Assembly (NCBI GenBank): GCA_016584305.1
Contig: JACEEZ010019081.1
Coordinates: 517,001 to 581,000, forward strand
Source: Chionoecetes opilio
Lineage: Eukaryota > Arthropoda > Malacostraca > Decapoda > Majidae
Reading direction: 5' to 3'
Length of the DNA: 64,000 nt
Below the pieces are notes generated by a model. That model saw only the letters and a list, made by a program, of their open reading frames with translations, did not search any database and was not told the DNA's origin. A program made the translations under genes and the position numbers. Below are positions 24,161-44,830 of the stretch, piece by piece. The first letter of the stretch is position 1; the number at the start of each line of letters is the position of its first letter.

Positions 24161-24990
24161 TCTGCCTTGGCCACCCCTGGAGGGACGTTCCTGGAGGGAA
24201 TGAGGCATCAGAGCTATAGAATAAAAAGAGAAAAATAATTGGTTGCAAAGGTCGTATGGACGATGATTCTCTTCCATCCATGTCCACCAGAAAACCCATG
24301 TTTCTCCAAACGTCAACACTACACCCTCTACCAAAATCCTTGTCTTGCGGATGTCCTCAAAGAGTCCTTGTTTCACCCCGATACCTAATCTTCTTCCTCT
24401 GACAGATAAACCTCCTTCATTTGATTTAACCATCCTACTCTAAAGCCCCGTCCACATGGGCAGTGTCTGGCAGACTTTGTTCGTCACAGACACAGTTGTT
24501 AACGTTGTACACACGGCGGTGTCTGGCCAGTCAAACTTTACCAATTACCTGAGAATGGATTCCAATACTTTCCATACTCTCTTCTACAAAATAAGACCAT
24601 ACATTATCAAACAGGACACAAATATGAGGGCTAACACCAGAAGCTCGGCTTGAGGCTATGTAAAATCGTGAGTTGCTTCACACATTGCTTCTCTCCACTG
24701 GCCACAGACATTGTCTCGTGTATTTGCTCAAACTGCATCTCGAACACTGCTGGTTTGTCTGCAGACAGAGGCGGTTAGCCCGTCACCGAACAAATTTCTC
24801 GCTTCTGTCTGCAGACTGTATGCTCGTGTGGACGGGACTTAACATCCTTTCAAAAGTTCCTTTCCCCTTCCCTCACCGTTTCACTCTTTCTCTCTCACCC
24901 CTCCCTATTTATGCTCTGCCATAGTGCCATTTGACCTCTGATGTCCGGCACATTTCCCCTTTTAGCATTTCAATCAATCAATCAATTTGT
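24160..24990 (+). mobile_element. LINE 3' end, copy B, split by a Harbinger insertion
   Basis: It is a direct repeat of 23764-24160, sharing 'cctccttcatttgatttaac' and 'tgccatagtgccatttgacc' and ending in CAATCAATCAATCAAT. The segment 24444-24839 is an insertion absent from copy A. Confidence 0.72.
24444..24839 (+). mobile_element. PIF/Harbinger non-autonomous element with TAA target duplication
   Basis: The termini are AGCCCCGTCCACA and the complement of AGTCCCGTCCACA, flanked by TAA at 24441-24443 and 24840-24842. Inside is a transposase N-terminal remnant, 'YLRMDSNTFHTLFYKIRPYI' then 'KQDTNMRANTR', typical of Harbinger nucleases. The rest of the nuclease is missing. Comparison with the neighbouring uninterrupted LINE tail gives the empty site. 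Confidence 0.85.
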
Positions 24991-24999
24991 AAGGACGAG

Positions 25000-26490
25000 A
25001 TAGATCACTGGCTCTTACAGATAGGAAATTAAGAAATTTTTATTATGTTATTTTAATTGGTCCTAATAACACGTATTTAATGGTGCTGTACAAGATCATT
25101 TACATGGATTTTCTCGATAATCCTAAGTCAGTAGTCTATTCAGGCTGAATTTTGACTGATATACATTTTTTAAATAGTTTAAGATTACCCAATCTGTATT
25201 TGATGTTATTTTAAAAAGCCTGATGTAAATGTGTAGATCTTTCCACTCTTGTGGATTAACTGGCCACCATGAGAGGTTCCAACAGAAATGACATTGGGCA
25301 AATCATAACTATTACAATACACATGTCTGCAAGAACATCTACAAGGGCAAGGTCCTCTTTGTCATGTACAAAACTATTTACACATACAAACAAAATGTGG
25401 GTTTGGAATAGTTTGATAAAACTAAGTCTTGATATGCATATACTTGACATACACATGGTTGAATACATCAGGTTAATACTTCAAAGTAGTAGTATGGAGA
25501 AATATACAGACGTGGTCAAATGTGCCGATTCTCAGCAACAACGGCTCAATGACATCACAGCGGTTCCTCAAAGTATACAAATGAGGAATTCACATTCATC
25601 CATAGCAAAAGGCCGATATTCACCCAAAATTACAAAAAACTATCTGAGCAAACACAATTACTTCAAATTGTCAGTTACATCATAGTACACATACGCATAT
25701 ATGTACTGAACTTTTCATCTATAACTTTAAGATTAATAATTTATTAAAAGTATATAATATAACAATACTGCCTGTATGCTATGCTGGGCTTTGGTGAATA
25801 TTTACTTACTTTTCTTTCCAGTCACTATCACTGTTTATATGTACAGTATATATTTAGCAGCGTGACGACTAGCGTGTAAGGCTTGTGTAGTAGTTCTGGT
25901 TTGAAAACTAGTATATCGACTCGGATTAGATTTTTTCATAACATCTATCCATACAAACTCCATCTAATGCAACAATGTTGTGGTCATACATCATTCATCC
26001 ACATCATGGTAGGCTGTCAAGAGAATTCTACACTTCAGCAGAGGTGGTGTCTGGATACTACAAGAAGTTATTTAGAATTTTTTTTTAAACAACAAATCGA
26101 TAACAGGCTTTAAGATGTTAAAAGTTGTATAGAGTAATGGCATATTCTGGTCCTTGCAACCCGTTTTGAATGTCCCATCCTGCCAGCCTCATTTACTCAC
26201 TTGAAAATGGTCTGTTATGATAATTATGGTAAGCAATAATGATGGCAGTATTGATTATGATAATGAAGTCATCCACTCGCCCAGAGTTCCTGAGCATGTG
26301 CACTACTTGTTCCAGGGTGGTCACTGACTAATGAATCACAATACATTACTTCACATTCCACAAAGCCTGGCAGCACGGCATCCCACGGCACCACCTCAAT
26401 GTTCACGTTGGCAACAGACAATAAGGCTGTATTAGCATTCCTTAAAGGGAAGCAGCATGTCGCCTTGCCACCCCAATGGAACACATTACT
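25000..26490. other. intergenic region between convergent ATP5MG and TOMM70
   Basis: One open frame of 138 codons (25269-25685, plus) has no recognised motif and a random-looking composition. The region may include TOMM70 3' UTR, since TOMM70 ends at 27176 on the minus strand and an AATAAA on that strand falls near 25740-25745. This is not demonstrated. Confidence 0.4.
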
Positions 26491-26512
26491 TTTTTTTTCT
26501 TTTTTTTTTTTT

Positions 26513-26860
26513 TTTACATTAGTGCCTATAGCGCATGTAGGCAGACCTCCAGGGCTGGGATGGTAGGCCCTGGAGGTTCACTTGAGGGTTGTGATGGTTG
26601 GCCCTCGCCCGTGGTGGCGCAGGCAGGACTTTTATAGTGACGCCTGTGATTAGAGGCTCATGCCGCCCCCGTGTCCTCCGATGCACTCGCAATCAAAGGT
26701 AAAGTTGATGGGCAGCATGTGGGTGTTCTTGGGCCACTCGACGGTGCAGAAATATTTGATGTGGATTTTGGTTCTCATCGGGGATCGAACTCGGGTTGTT
26801 CATTTCACCGAGAATGTCACTCCTCCGCCTCCTAGGCCTGCCACCGCCTCCCCTTACTTC
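26513..26860 (-). repeat. tRNA-derived SINE, second copy of the 16486-17075 family
   Basis: It starts after a T-rich run (26491-26517) with 'agtgcctatagcgcatgtag' and ends near the B-box complement GGGATCGAACTCGGG (about 26781-26795), followed by 'cctgccaccgcctcccctta'. The T-run next to the body is the complement of an A-rich SINE tail. Confidence 0.7.
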
Positions 26861-27175
26861 TGCCTTACAAAATATGGCATTGAAAAAAAAAGACAGATCC
26901 TGGATCTACTAAGTTGGGAACTCAAAACCAATTACTGGTATTTCCCTTTTATGGATTTTCAATATTAATTTTTTTTCGTGAAATATAAATTTAAAAGTTT
27001 CTCACTTGCTATCTCTTCATTATATATTTAATGGTCATAGTTTCACTCACTGCATTCACACATGGTTATTGAAAAAACTATTATAAAAAACATTTGAAAT
27101 TAACAATAATGACTAAAGGGAAATAATCCTTTGCTCAATAAAAAAAAAAGTAAGTACGTACACATATATTATGAC

Positions 27176-35163
<7,988 letters not shown>

Positions 35164-35639
35164 CTGTGCAGGACATTGAGGAAACATCAGTTATTACCTG
35201 GCATCAAAATCTGAGCGAAAGTATGTAACTCAATCACATTCAGAATTTAAGAATATTCTTTAATGTTTCAATGACTGACTAAGATGTAATGTAATATATT
35301 ACTGGCCAAAATTAAGTATGTATAAAATAAAAACAAGCATGTCTCCTGAAACAGCCCGTACCTAAACTGTTATCCACACTGAGAATTCCATGTAATTCAT
35401 ACAACAGCTTATTGGACCTGTTTTGGGCTGCACTGATACCTAGAATGGCACTTAGCCCAGTAATAGTCTGTCCAGTCTGAACTCATCACCAGTGCTCAAT
35501 GAGTAGTACTATAGTTATACATGGTTGGCAATAAAGGTTAACACCAGCCAATACTTGCTCAACGTGACCCTGCTCTGACTGATAACCAACGGGTTATCAG
35601 TTCAAAAATATAACCTTCCTAGAGTGTGAGATGAGATGA

Positions 35640-36030
35640 GTGCTGTGAAGTGTGGGGGAGGTGTGGGACATGGGTGAGGGGGAGACATGGACACTAAATA
35701 GCGACTTGAAGAGGCAAATCGATGCCTTTGGTAATAAGTGTCTTCGCAGAACCATGGGGTATCGCTGGGCTGGGATGATTGCGTGTCGAATCAGCTATTG
35801 TACCGTGAGTCTGAATTGAGGCCTATTACCTGCATAGTCCATTAGCGCCAACTCCGGCTATATGGGGATGTGGCACACTACCCTGAAACTGATCCTTCCC
35901 ACTGGGTTGTATCTGTAAGAGACAATCCGGCATGGAGGAAGCCAAGGGGGCCCACAAGGCTTGGTATGGGAAAGGAGCCTGCATGGGAACTCGAGCGAGG
36001 TGACGCGCCCCCCGGTGTATGCCTCCAATG
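35640..36030 (+). mobile_element. LINE RT C-terminal fragment, inverted relative to 38330-38640
   Basis: Segments such as 'gataagtgtcttcgcagaac'-like text, 'actgatccttcccactgggt' and 'gagacaatccggcatggagg' match the complement of the 38330-38640 copy. That copy encodes 'RQRQLRLYGHVARYPETDP'. Frames are broken. The two copies lie on either side of a 2.3 kb region upstream of TOMM70. Confidence 0.7.
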
Positions 36031-36119
36031 ATTGATTGCTTGATTGATTGATGGGGCGGTATAAGAAAATATATTAATTTCTGCCAAAAACAAGAGCTAG
36101 ACTAATTTCAAAAACATAA

Positions 36120-37000
36120 AAACTATAAATTGAAAATAATGTCATCGAAAAATGTGGTGCCCAATAATGAAGTACCCTTTATTCTTCCTTTCCATCTATT
36201 ACAAGTGGAGCTGTCGTCGAAAATTTCCACTTTGGCGAGTGTTCTCGGTTCTTCATGTCTCAACGAGAATTTCAGTAGATGAGAGGGTTTTATTACGGCA
36301 GAGGACATCCTTTCGTGGGGGTCTTTTTGGGCTACCATTATAGGGGGCTTGGTTACTATCAAGTTAGGAGGTTATAGACTTACCAATAAATTTTGCGGGT
36401 TCACTAGTACTGATCTACCCAGATCCTATTGCCCGCCTCCATTTCTATCTGTTGTATGTGGTGGTCATATCTTTTTTTGTGTGTTTCATGAGGAAGCACT
36501 CGCAACGCGTTCAGGAAGGTTGGGTATTATTCTAGTGTTTGCCCATTCTCCCCCTCTCCCACAAAACAAGCTTGGGGACCTGGGGGAATGCGGGATATTT
36601 GGCTGGGGTACAAAATATGCGTCGCAACCACATAGTTTTTGAGTTAGGGGTGTTGAAAAAATTCCCAAGATCTGAGGAAAATTCATTGGATTTCTTTTGA
36701 GTCCAGAGACGTGTGAACCTGACGATCCTCATAGAATGATGACCGAAGTGTCGAGAACCCCCACATCCCCCCGCTAGGAGGTTGTTATATTTGGGTAGGT
36801 AAGGTTAGATTTGGTTAGGTTAGGTTAGATTTGGTTAGGTTATCGGTGGGTCAAGCCCCCCGCTTGGTTAGGTTAATTTCTCTAGATTCAAGGAAATTAC
36901 CCTAGATCTAGGGAATTTTACCCCCCACTACACAACTCCTAAATGACGTGTTTCCGACGTATAATTTGCTCAACACCCGAAAAGCCCGCATTCCTACAGG
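36120..37000. repeat. repeat-rich upstream region, no gene recognised
   Basis: A segment near 36565-36600 ('aagcttggggacctggggga') is related to the palindrome at 29925-30160. TTAGG-type motifs are at 36795-36850 and 36865-36875. No exon could be supported, although the missing TOMM70 5' exon or exons might lie in this interval or further right. Confidence 0.5.
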
Positions 37001-37620
37001 TCCCCAAACTATAAGTGGGAGAGTATGGGCAAACACTAGAAATTTACCGAAGGTTGTTCCAGGGGTTGATAAGGAGTTAGGTTTAGTTTTTACATGTCCT
37101 TCACTCTTACGTTTCCAGAGAGAGCCCCTTCATGTGTGCCTTCATAATACAGTGGACTGCCAATCACGGGATGCCCTAAACCGACACATGACCGGCGCGA
37201 GCACCGTGCAGCGCCGCGCCGTGGTGGCCTGGGGGGCATGTCGTGCAGGCCGCGCCGCCCCTGCATGACACCACACGGCCCCCCACCCCCTTGCCGGGGA
37301 CGTATGCCGCAACCACTAGAAATTTAACACTAGAGATTGTGTTCAGGGGTGGGCGTACGGAGTTACTGTCCTTCCTCTTGACGTTTGGGATGTCTGCCCT
37401 TCATGCTGTGCTCTTTAAATAAGTGGTGACCAATGGGATGCCCACCGCACAGGGACCCCACACCGGCAGGGCGCACTTCCATTTTGGGGGCAGGTCTCCG
37501 CCCGCCACCTGGACACGGCCCCACCACATGTACCCTCCTGGCCAGCGGCTGGGCTCGCTAGCTGCCTGCAGCGACAACCCCGTGGTGGTGGGTGGTGGTG
37601 GTGCGTGCCGCGCCGCATTG
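36960..37620. repeat. diverged tandem duplication in a GC-rich region
   Basis: About 37025-37270 and 37310-37620 resemble each other: 'aacactagaaatttaccga' vs 'aaccactagaaatttaacac', 'aatcacgggatgccc' vs 'caatgggatgccca', and 'ccgcgccgc' ends. GC content is much higher than around it. It lies between the divergent TOMM70 and 39162 genes, so it may include promoter sequence, but no core promoter element was identified. Confidence 0.5.
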
Positions 37621-38329
37621 ATTACACATTACACACTGTTTACCTCATACCATAGACACCAATACTTCAAACTTTAATAATGTACGTATATGCAAATAAA
37701 TGATAAAACGAAAACTCTACTATATACACATATGCATTCATCTACAGACTTCCGAAGCGATGCAATGCAATATAGGTCAAAAGATGAAGACGCAGACGTT
37801 GAATAGGTTATATAATTATACATAAACAAGCGAAAAGAGTACAAGTGAAGCGAAAAATGAAGTAAATGAAGACAAAGATAAAAGAGCTGGAACAGAAGGA
37901 GAACCTACGAAGCGATACAATATAAGACAAAAAAAGAAGAAAACAGCCCGAAGCAAAGCGTCCAGCGCCCGGCAAACAGCCAACTAATGTCATTATTTTG
38001 TCTGTACTAGTGAATATGTCATTCTAAATCACCCTCACCCTAAGAATGTGGCAGCACCGACGATTGTGAATATACACTGAACACTGTCAGGTAAGTTTGA
38101 CGTAAAAACGGGGACATCCCTGTGCTGTGTCCATCGGGGTGGTCATCGCTGCCTCGTACACTGGTTTGACTTGTGACACCAACCCAAGGCGGTTATATAG
38201 GCCTATTTAACCTCCTTGCGCCAACCCCAACGGCTGTATGGAACTGTCGCAAAGGTGATATTGCAGCTTGATACGACTGGCAGTAATTTTCTAACCCCTA
38301 CATCAGCTGTCGGAAATTAATAATGTGAG
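37621..38329. other. unassigned region, possible 5' UTR exon of the 39162 gene
   Basis: No coding region is recognised. A strong donor (CAG/gtaagttt) at 38091 follows 'tatacactgaacactgtcag' and is followed by the acceptor at 39141. This fits a non-coding first exon ending at 38090. The inference rests on splice signals only. Confidence 0.4.
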
Positions 38330-38660
38330 GGGCGTCTGGGGCGTCGTCCTTTCCCATACCAAGTAACTCTCGGCAGGAAACATCAACTTGCCCCAGCCAC
38401 AAGCCTTGTAGGCCCCCTTGGCCTCCTCCAAGCCGGATTGTCTCTTACAGATACAACCCGATGGAAAGGATCAGTTTCAGGGTAGCGTGCCACATGCCCA
38501 TATAGCCGAAGTTGGCGCTGACGGACTATGCAGGTAATAGGCCTCGATTCAGTCTCACGGTGCAATCGCTGATTTGACACGTAATCATTAGCGAAGCGAA
38601 GACACTTATTACCAAAGGCAATACCATGCTGAAAAGATAATTCTATAATGTAATGCAGCA
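38330..38660 (-). mobile_element. LINE RT C-terminal fragment
   Basis: The minus-strand frame encodes 'GNKCLRFANDYVSNQRLHRE', 'ESRPITCIVRQRQLRLYGHV' and 'VVSVRDNPAWRRPRGPTRL', the end of a decapod LINE ORF2. It is 5'-truncated. It could sit in the upstream region or 5' intron of the gene starting at 39162. Confidence 0.78.
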
Positions 38661-39161
38661 AATATCAAGTTTTTTGTTTTATGTGAGGGAATTTAGATTG
38701 TTGTCTTGTGGTTACAGTGATTAGATGATCAGAACATAATATCATTTGGATTCAAAAACATTTCTCATGTCATATGTGCCAATTCTTAACCATGATGTAT
38801 CAGAGTACAGTACTCTTGATTTTACTGCGAATAAATTAAAGCTTTTTATTCACACAATAACAAAATATTCAGTCAATGTATATGTATGTATATTTTTTGT
38901 AATATAGGTCAATTGTAGTGTATCAAAAAGAAAAGAAAGGCATAACTATTGTACCAATATACAAGTCTAGTTATGGGATTGTCTAATTTTGTAGCACCCC
39001 ATGCAGGAGGTGTCATTGTCTTATGGGATCCCTGTCACTGGTCTTGCCACAGTGGTGTAATATACTGGCATGAAATAGATGGAATTCAAGGACAGGACAT
39101 TACTACAGCCTACAACTAAGAATGTGTTTTATACTTTGCAGCACTCAGGAAATAGGAAGCC

Positions 39162-42100
39162 ATGGTGGATGTCCTGCCCAAGGTTCGAGGTGGTGATGAC
39201 GCGTGGGCAGCCAGCACAGCTCCTCGCCTCAGTAATCAAACCAACCCTCAGTTTCGCAGTGGCAATAATTTGAGAGGTCATGGTGAGTCTTGTTGTACCA
39301 TTACAGAACACAAATCCTCATACTGATCCCTGTGATTCCCTTACAGTATAGGTGTATAAATTATATGTTTGTAAGCTTTGGTTTTGTTGTCACTGCTCAT
39401 CATTTTGTACCCCAAAAAATCAATTATTTCTACTGGCTTTGATACCATAATTCATCAGTTTTCTTTCAGTCTTTGTATGGAAAATAGATTGAGGGCTGGA
39501 TTTTGTACTCTTTGCCAAACAAGGGAAGAATAATGGTTCACTACAGTTTTCTTCCACACTAAATGAGTAGGACAGCAGCAAATCTTGTTGCTTTCATGTT
39601 CCTGAAAATGCAGCATGTCTAAAATATTGTAAAAACTGCTACTTAGGATCCTTAAACCATAATCTTAGTCTTATTTAACTTCATGCAGATACGTAGCCAT
39701 GAATTTCATATCAGAAAGCAGTGAGTTGAAGTAACCCATGTAGGTACATTACTAAGTGCTATAAAGTTAAAAGTAGGAGTAGATAGTATTAGCATGCATC
39801 CTGTTGTGTGTAATTATAAGTGGTACTTAATGCACCTTGTGATGTCATGTACTTAGTGCAACACTTTTGGAATGCCAACTCTCCACCACCATCATCTTTA
39901 CACCAGTGTTGAGTGGCGTGTGATGCAGGACGGATAGATTTGCTGCAATTATCAGATTGCACTGACATGACAGGACTCCAAAAGGGATCGTGTCTGATCC
40001 TCCTGAAACCAGTCATACCTGTATTATATTTCATCGCTGGAAGTATCATGAAGCTTTATCCTTCACCTCATGTCTCTACGGGGGTCTTGTTTGAGGCATA
40101 GGGTCCCATCTTAGAGAATTTTCAGTGATAAGTCAAATACTTATTACTTTAACCAGCCTCTAGTATACCATGCAATTTATGTTACTGGGAATTCCTGGAA
40201 TCAGAAAAATGGCAGCCCTATTTCTAGTGTGTGGTATCCTGGAAGTATCATAGACTTGTTATTAGTAATATTTCAGTTGTTGTTTTTTCCTTTTGTTGCT
40301 GCAGTGTGTGCACAATTATGATTTTAATGTTACAGGTAGAAATAGAAATAGTCACTCAGCAAGAGCACACTATGGAGGCAATCCGAATTCAAACAGACGA
40401 GGATACAGAAACAGTGGCAATAAAACCTATGATGGCTATGGCATGTATGACGGCTCATCCCAGTTTGTTCCTGCCCCAAGAACATCAAAATATGCACAAA
40501 GAACTCGCGGTCAGTCTACCAGAAGCTACTTGAACCAGCTTGTAAGTATATAGGTATAGCAGGTGCAAATTTTATTAAACAGTCACTAGTGGTAAGGAAT
40601 ATTCTCAAGCTATCAGACTGTAAACAGTTATAGAAAACATTACAAGCTTGATTGAAGCATTTGTTTATGGTGACAATGATCTCAAGATGGAGTTTAATGT
40701 CTGTCATAACTGCAGTGAAGCTCCTACACAAGAACATAAGAAAATAAGGAGGCTACAAAAGGCCATGAGACCTACACGGGCTAGTTCCTGTTACTTAGCA
40801 CTACCTAATCCTCCTTTTATCCCCATCCCCATGAAATTGTCTAGCCTCATTTAAAACTCCCTATTGACTCTGCACTAACTACCTGATGACTTGAGTCCAT
40901 TCCAATCATTTACCACCCTATTTGTGAACCAGTTTCTCCCTTCTAGTACAGGAGGTGTCATCATCATCATCATGACTGACTAATAGTTGTGCCCATTGTG
41001 CATGCCAGTGTCGGTGTGCCTGATTTTAGACGGCTCGTAGCATGTCAGCACCTATTGATAGTACCCTCACCTCTCCAGCACCAAACAATCTTCCAGCCCT
41101 GTGTGGCTGGCCTGCCCTCCTGTGCCCTGGCTAGACGATCAACCTCCGTTGCTGGAACATTGTATTTGTAATATCAAGATTTGTATTTGTAAATCAATGC
41201 AAAAAGAGAGAATCATGTTGCTTGTGACTTATAAATGTGCAATTAGAGTACTCATATATCACATACGGCTATGGTTGGTTGGTTCAGCGAATGTACACAT
41301 TAAGAATCTCTATATATACTACCAGTTCTTCTGCACTATCAGAAGAGGCTGGATGGCTCCATTGTGGATGCCTGTCCGGGATGCAACACAGCACCCCACA
41401 CTATCACACATATTATAGAAGCACTATCCCGCTATATGCCCTGCACACAATCATATACGCCAACAACACAACATGCACTCCATGAAGGCCCTGTGGGATA
41501 TCCCGGTCCAGGCCGTGGCCTCCCTCAGGAGTTCGGGGCTGTTCGGCTAGGCAGCCTGAGGAACTTTAACAACAGCAACTAATGTAGAACTTGTCATTGA
41601 CAGTGTGACTGTGGGGCATGACTTCCCTGTGCAAACCCCACAACACTGAACAAAATGACAAGAATGCCTTGGTCGTGCTCCTGACCTGCTTCGCCTTCTT
41701 TATATTATATTGTAGAGTGCAGATTTCTACCACAAAGATTGCAGTTTGTTTTGTTGGTTATAGCCATAGGCTTGTTGAAGCATTATAAGAGTTTTTATCG
41801 AAGATTTACCAATATTGACACACAATATGATTATGTGCATGTGGTCACAACAAATTTCCAAACTGTTTAGCAATGGTACACATTCACCAAGAGCAGATAA
41901 TTGATGGTATTTTTGTATATACCTACTTTGTATAGTTCTTATTGCCAATACTTTTCTTTATTCAAAATACCTGAATTTTTGTATTAGAATTTTTTTTTCC
42001 TGTTTTCCTTTATAATGTGGAAATACCACATGGTAATGGAGTTGAAGGTACTTTTGTATGTTAATTTTTTCATAGGTTTCAGTTTCCTGCGTTTACAGTT

Positions 42101-42321
42101 TAAATTCTCTACCTGTACCATGTAAAAACATCCTAAAACTGTGCACACAAACATATGTCTATACTTTATATATTTGCATAGTTTATTATTATGTTATTTA
42201 TGTCTTTTTTCAGAAACTGGTTGAGTGCCTGGCAGAGTTTAAAAAGCACCCCATGATATATCCGGATCCCCTTGAGCGGCCCTTCCACGGCCAGGCCTGC
42301 AAGTGTCTGCCCCTCAGTGGG
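39162..42321 (+). CDS. unrecognised Arg/Gly/Asn-rich protein, 3 coding exons, 3' end not found
   Basis: I do not recognise this gene, but it behaves like one. Coding exons 39162-39282, 40336-40541 and 42214-42321 (435 nt, 145 codons) join in frame across GT/AG borders, and each acceptor has a pyrimidine tract. The start ATG lies in the exon opening at 39142, after the acceptor 'tttgcag'. The protein opens MVDVLPKVRGGDDAWAAS. A low-complexity basic stretch rich in R, G, N, S and Y follows (about residues 35-105, with 'RRGYRNSGN' and 'YAQRTRGQSTRSYL'). The third exon gives a more ordered segment, 'KLVECLAEFKKHPMIYPDP' and 'FHGQACKCLPLSG'. The basic tract resembles disordered RNA-binding regions, which is inference only. 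A spliced 5' UTR exon may end at 38090 before 'gtaagttt'. The last exon ends at a good donor (gtgagtacc), so more exons should follow. None was seen in the inverted duplication beyond it. Confidence 0.72.
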
Positions 42322-43466
42322 GTGAGTACCAAGGCTGATTTTCTTTCCTAATGTTCTATGTAAAGGTATCTTTGTATTAGAAAAGTGTGCTGCGTCCCCT
42401 GCATCGTGGGCTGCATTTCCTGGCTTGTGTCGGCCTTTGGAAGCCTGTCATACACTCTCTTGTGAGTAATTGAAGATGCAAAAAGGAGATCAACAATGAG
42501 TATGTGTGTCAATTTATGGAGTTTTACAAAAATACGAACTACAGAGTGGAGATATTGATCATCTCTTCTGTGTGTAGTTCTGGCGCCTCAGCCTTCCGTG
42601 ATGTCAGTAATAAGATGCAAACAAGGGAGGGCGGAGGATGCCGACTCCTTTCTCATAGGTTTCTTCTCGTGTATGCAATGTCTTTATGTGCCAAATATAA
42701 CCAGACAAAATTTATTCAGAAAATTTGATCTGGTTTGTAGATGTATAGGCTTTGTCATGACCTCACTTTCTCAAGGATTTGGTATACTGAAAGAACTGTA
42801 CAAGCACCATTAACACCAGGGATGCATGTCACATGGCCATATTGCTGAAGTTGACAATATCACAAATAAAACTGACAATATGATCAGTTATGGATGTAGT
42901 GGTCTGGTAACTCCGGTTGCTGTGTTGATTCCACACACGATCAATGAAGTGGTGTGGCTCTTCATCACCACAGACATCATTAATCCTCGCCATGATAGTC
43001 AATTCTTTTTAGCGAGGTGAAAAATCCAGACCCCTTGCTGCTTACTGACTGATATTTGATGCCAGGAGAAGGAAATAGTAAGGTTCTTCTTAATTTCGGC
43101 TGTATTTTATCATAGTTAACCATAATATCAGTTAAACAGAGACATAATATTAAGCGTGAGACCTTAAGATAGAGTGGAATTTTCGCCTTGTTAAAAAAAA
43201 AAAAAAAAGACTATAATTATTGTTTAGGCCCACGTCTCCAAGTTACTGTGAGGCCTACATGGAAGGATTTTATTTTTCTTTCTGCAAAGATATCGACAAG
43301 AAAGAAGGATAAGATTAGTGTTTATTGAAAACATTTTATGCATGGCACTACATCAAGTTAATTCAGAAAAAGAGGAAGGGCATAAAAATATAAACACATC
43401 ATGCGCCTTTGTGGGCCTTGTAGTCTGGGATCCACAGGCTTAAAAGCTCAATAAAATGGGTTGAAA
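42322..43466. other. region after the last located exon of the unknown gene
   Basis: No further exon was identified. It is AT-rich with short frames, including an A run at 43192-43208. The inverted duplication begins at 43467. Confidence 0.4.
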
Positions 43467-43996
43467 CTGACATGGCATGCTATACTTTTTCTTTGTGTTT
43501 TACTATTAATTTGGACATTAAGGTCTGTGGAATGAGAGGTCTGCTCTGGCAGAAACGTTGCAGAAAAAAATTGTGCCTATTTTTGTATATGCGGGCTTTG
43601 TTTTTTTATCCAAAAATGTGAAAAGCTTTTTTTCCATAAAATCCTCAGTGGATTGTGTATGCTGTCAATAAATGCAACCACGTTTCACTGACCACTTGTG
43701 TTCACACTATTAAGTTGAGAAATACACTTACTTAACTGTTCACAATGATTTATAATCATTTTAATGCAAGAGCGCCCCCTATTTTCTTTTTTTTCTCAAT
43801 ATTTTCATTTATCTTTCATTAGAAAGCAACTATTCCCGGAGTTATGACATCACCCATTGTATCATTGCTTTCAGCAAATATTATAGCCACTCAAATAGAA
43901 AATATAGTGAAAATAAAACAGAAATCAATGGATCAGTGGTGACTATTACCCTTAAACTCAAAATTCCGAGAGACATCCGCATATCATAATTATACT

Positions 43997-44001
43997 GTAT
44001 A

Positions 44002-44079
<78 letters not shown>

Positions 44080-44097
44080 AATATATATATATATATA
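43997..44097. repeat. (TA)n microsatellite, left arm
   Basis: Counterpart of the 53217-53284 array in the inverted arm. It differs in length and breaks, as expected for a fast-changing microsatellite. Confidence 0.95.
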
Positions 44098-44205
44098 GCA
44101 TAATGGAAGTTTATATTAATTACTAGAAAAACAAATTCTGCAACATCACATGAAATCAACATTCAACTGAACAAATAACTTATGGTTTATAATGTGTAAT
44201 GCATA

Positions 44206-44740
44206 TCACTCTTTTATTGTGAGTTCAATCCTTGAACATTTGTTGGCGTCGCCGGTGCAGAGACATACGATGACACACTTCACGTTGGCTCTAGCACAGG
44301 AGCATCCCCGGGCACACATGCTTTTTTTGCAGAGACAATATTTGGTACGTTTAAATTCTGCAGGTTTTGCCTCCTTCAGCATCATGGTTGCCATCAATTT
44401 ACCATTCACAAGCTCTCTGCCAAAGTCAGTGGGAGCAGGTTAGGTTGGCTAAATAATGTGTGCTCTCTTGCATATAATTAACTGGTGCAGGGCTCGGCGA
44501 AGGTGCAACTGGAAGACATCTTCGGTAGGTGGAAGACATCGAATGTCGCCTTTGATGTTACCAAAGAGATGGGCTCGCAGCGCATCCAAATTACCACCAA
44601 AGTCACTCTTTTCATACAGTGACACCATGTATCGCCTAGCTGCTGTCACAACATCTTCCTGAACATCCAGGCTTACTTCAGAGTCACCGTATATGCACAG
44701 GGGCAGAAGGTCTGTCCGGCTACCAACACAGACGTGATAT
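44206..44740 (-). pseudogene. CXC-type Cys-rich protein remnant, left-arm copy
   Basis: Minus-strand frame: 'DLLPLCIYGDSEVSLDVQED', 'RRYMVSLYEKSDFGG', 'RCLPPTEDVFQLHLRRALHQ' and 'KRAHII', then in-frame TAG and TAA. The same frame goes on: 'PAPTDFGRELVNGKLMATMM', 'TKYCLCKKSMCARGCSCA' and 'NVKCVIVCLCTGDANKC'. The 'LPPTxDxxxxHxxR' block before a CXC (tesmin/TSO1-like) cysteine cluster occurs in many uncharacterised arthropod proteins of probable transposon origin. Two stops between the blocks make it a pseudogene. This copy is open further upstream than the right-arm copy. Confidence 0.72.
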
Positions 44741-44830
44741 TGATGTGCATATACCAGACATGGGCATGATTATAAAAAATTATTATGATTTGATTTTGAT
44801 ATCATCCGGAATAATTTTTTATTATGATTA

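Larger units (their letters stand above)
43467..44828. repeat. left outer arm of a large inverted duplication
   Basis: Starting at 'ctgacatggcatgctata', the sequence is the reverse complement of 52165-53817 with high similarity. It includes the AT microsatellite, the CXC-domain pseudogene and the 'gattatgatt' tract. The arm is interrupted at 44831 by a transposon, and the tract resumes at 48111. The right arm has an extra ~350 bp (52200-52550). Confidence 0.9.

Noticed and set aside
25269..25685. 138-codon ORF between ATP5MG and TOMM70
   Set aside because: It has no recognisable motif and a random-like composition. It could be untranslated region of TOMM70 on the other strand.
37808..37993. 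Minus-strand ORF starting MTLVGCLPGAGRFASG as the missing TOMM70 N-terminus
   Set aside because: It is hydrophobic, but it lacks the short anchor followed by a charged linker seen in TOM70. No donor in a compatible phase with exon 34990-35163 could be supported.
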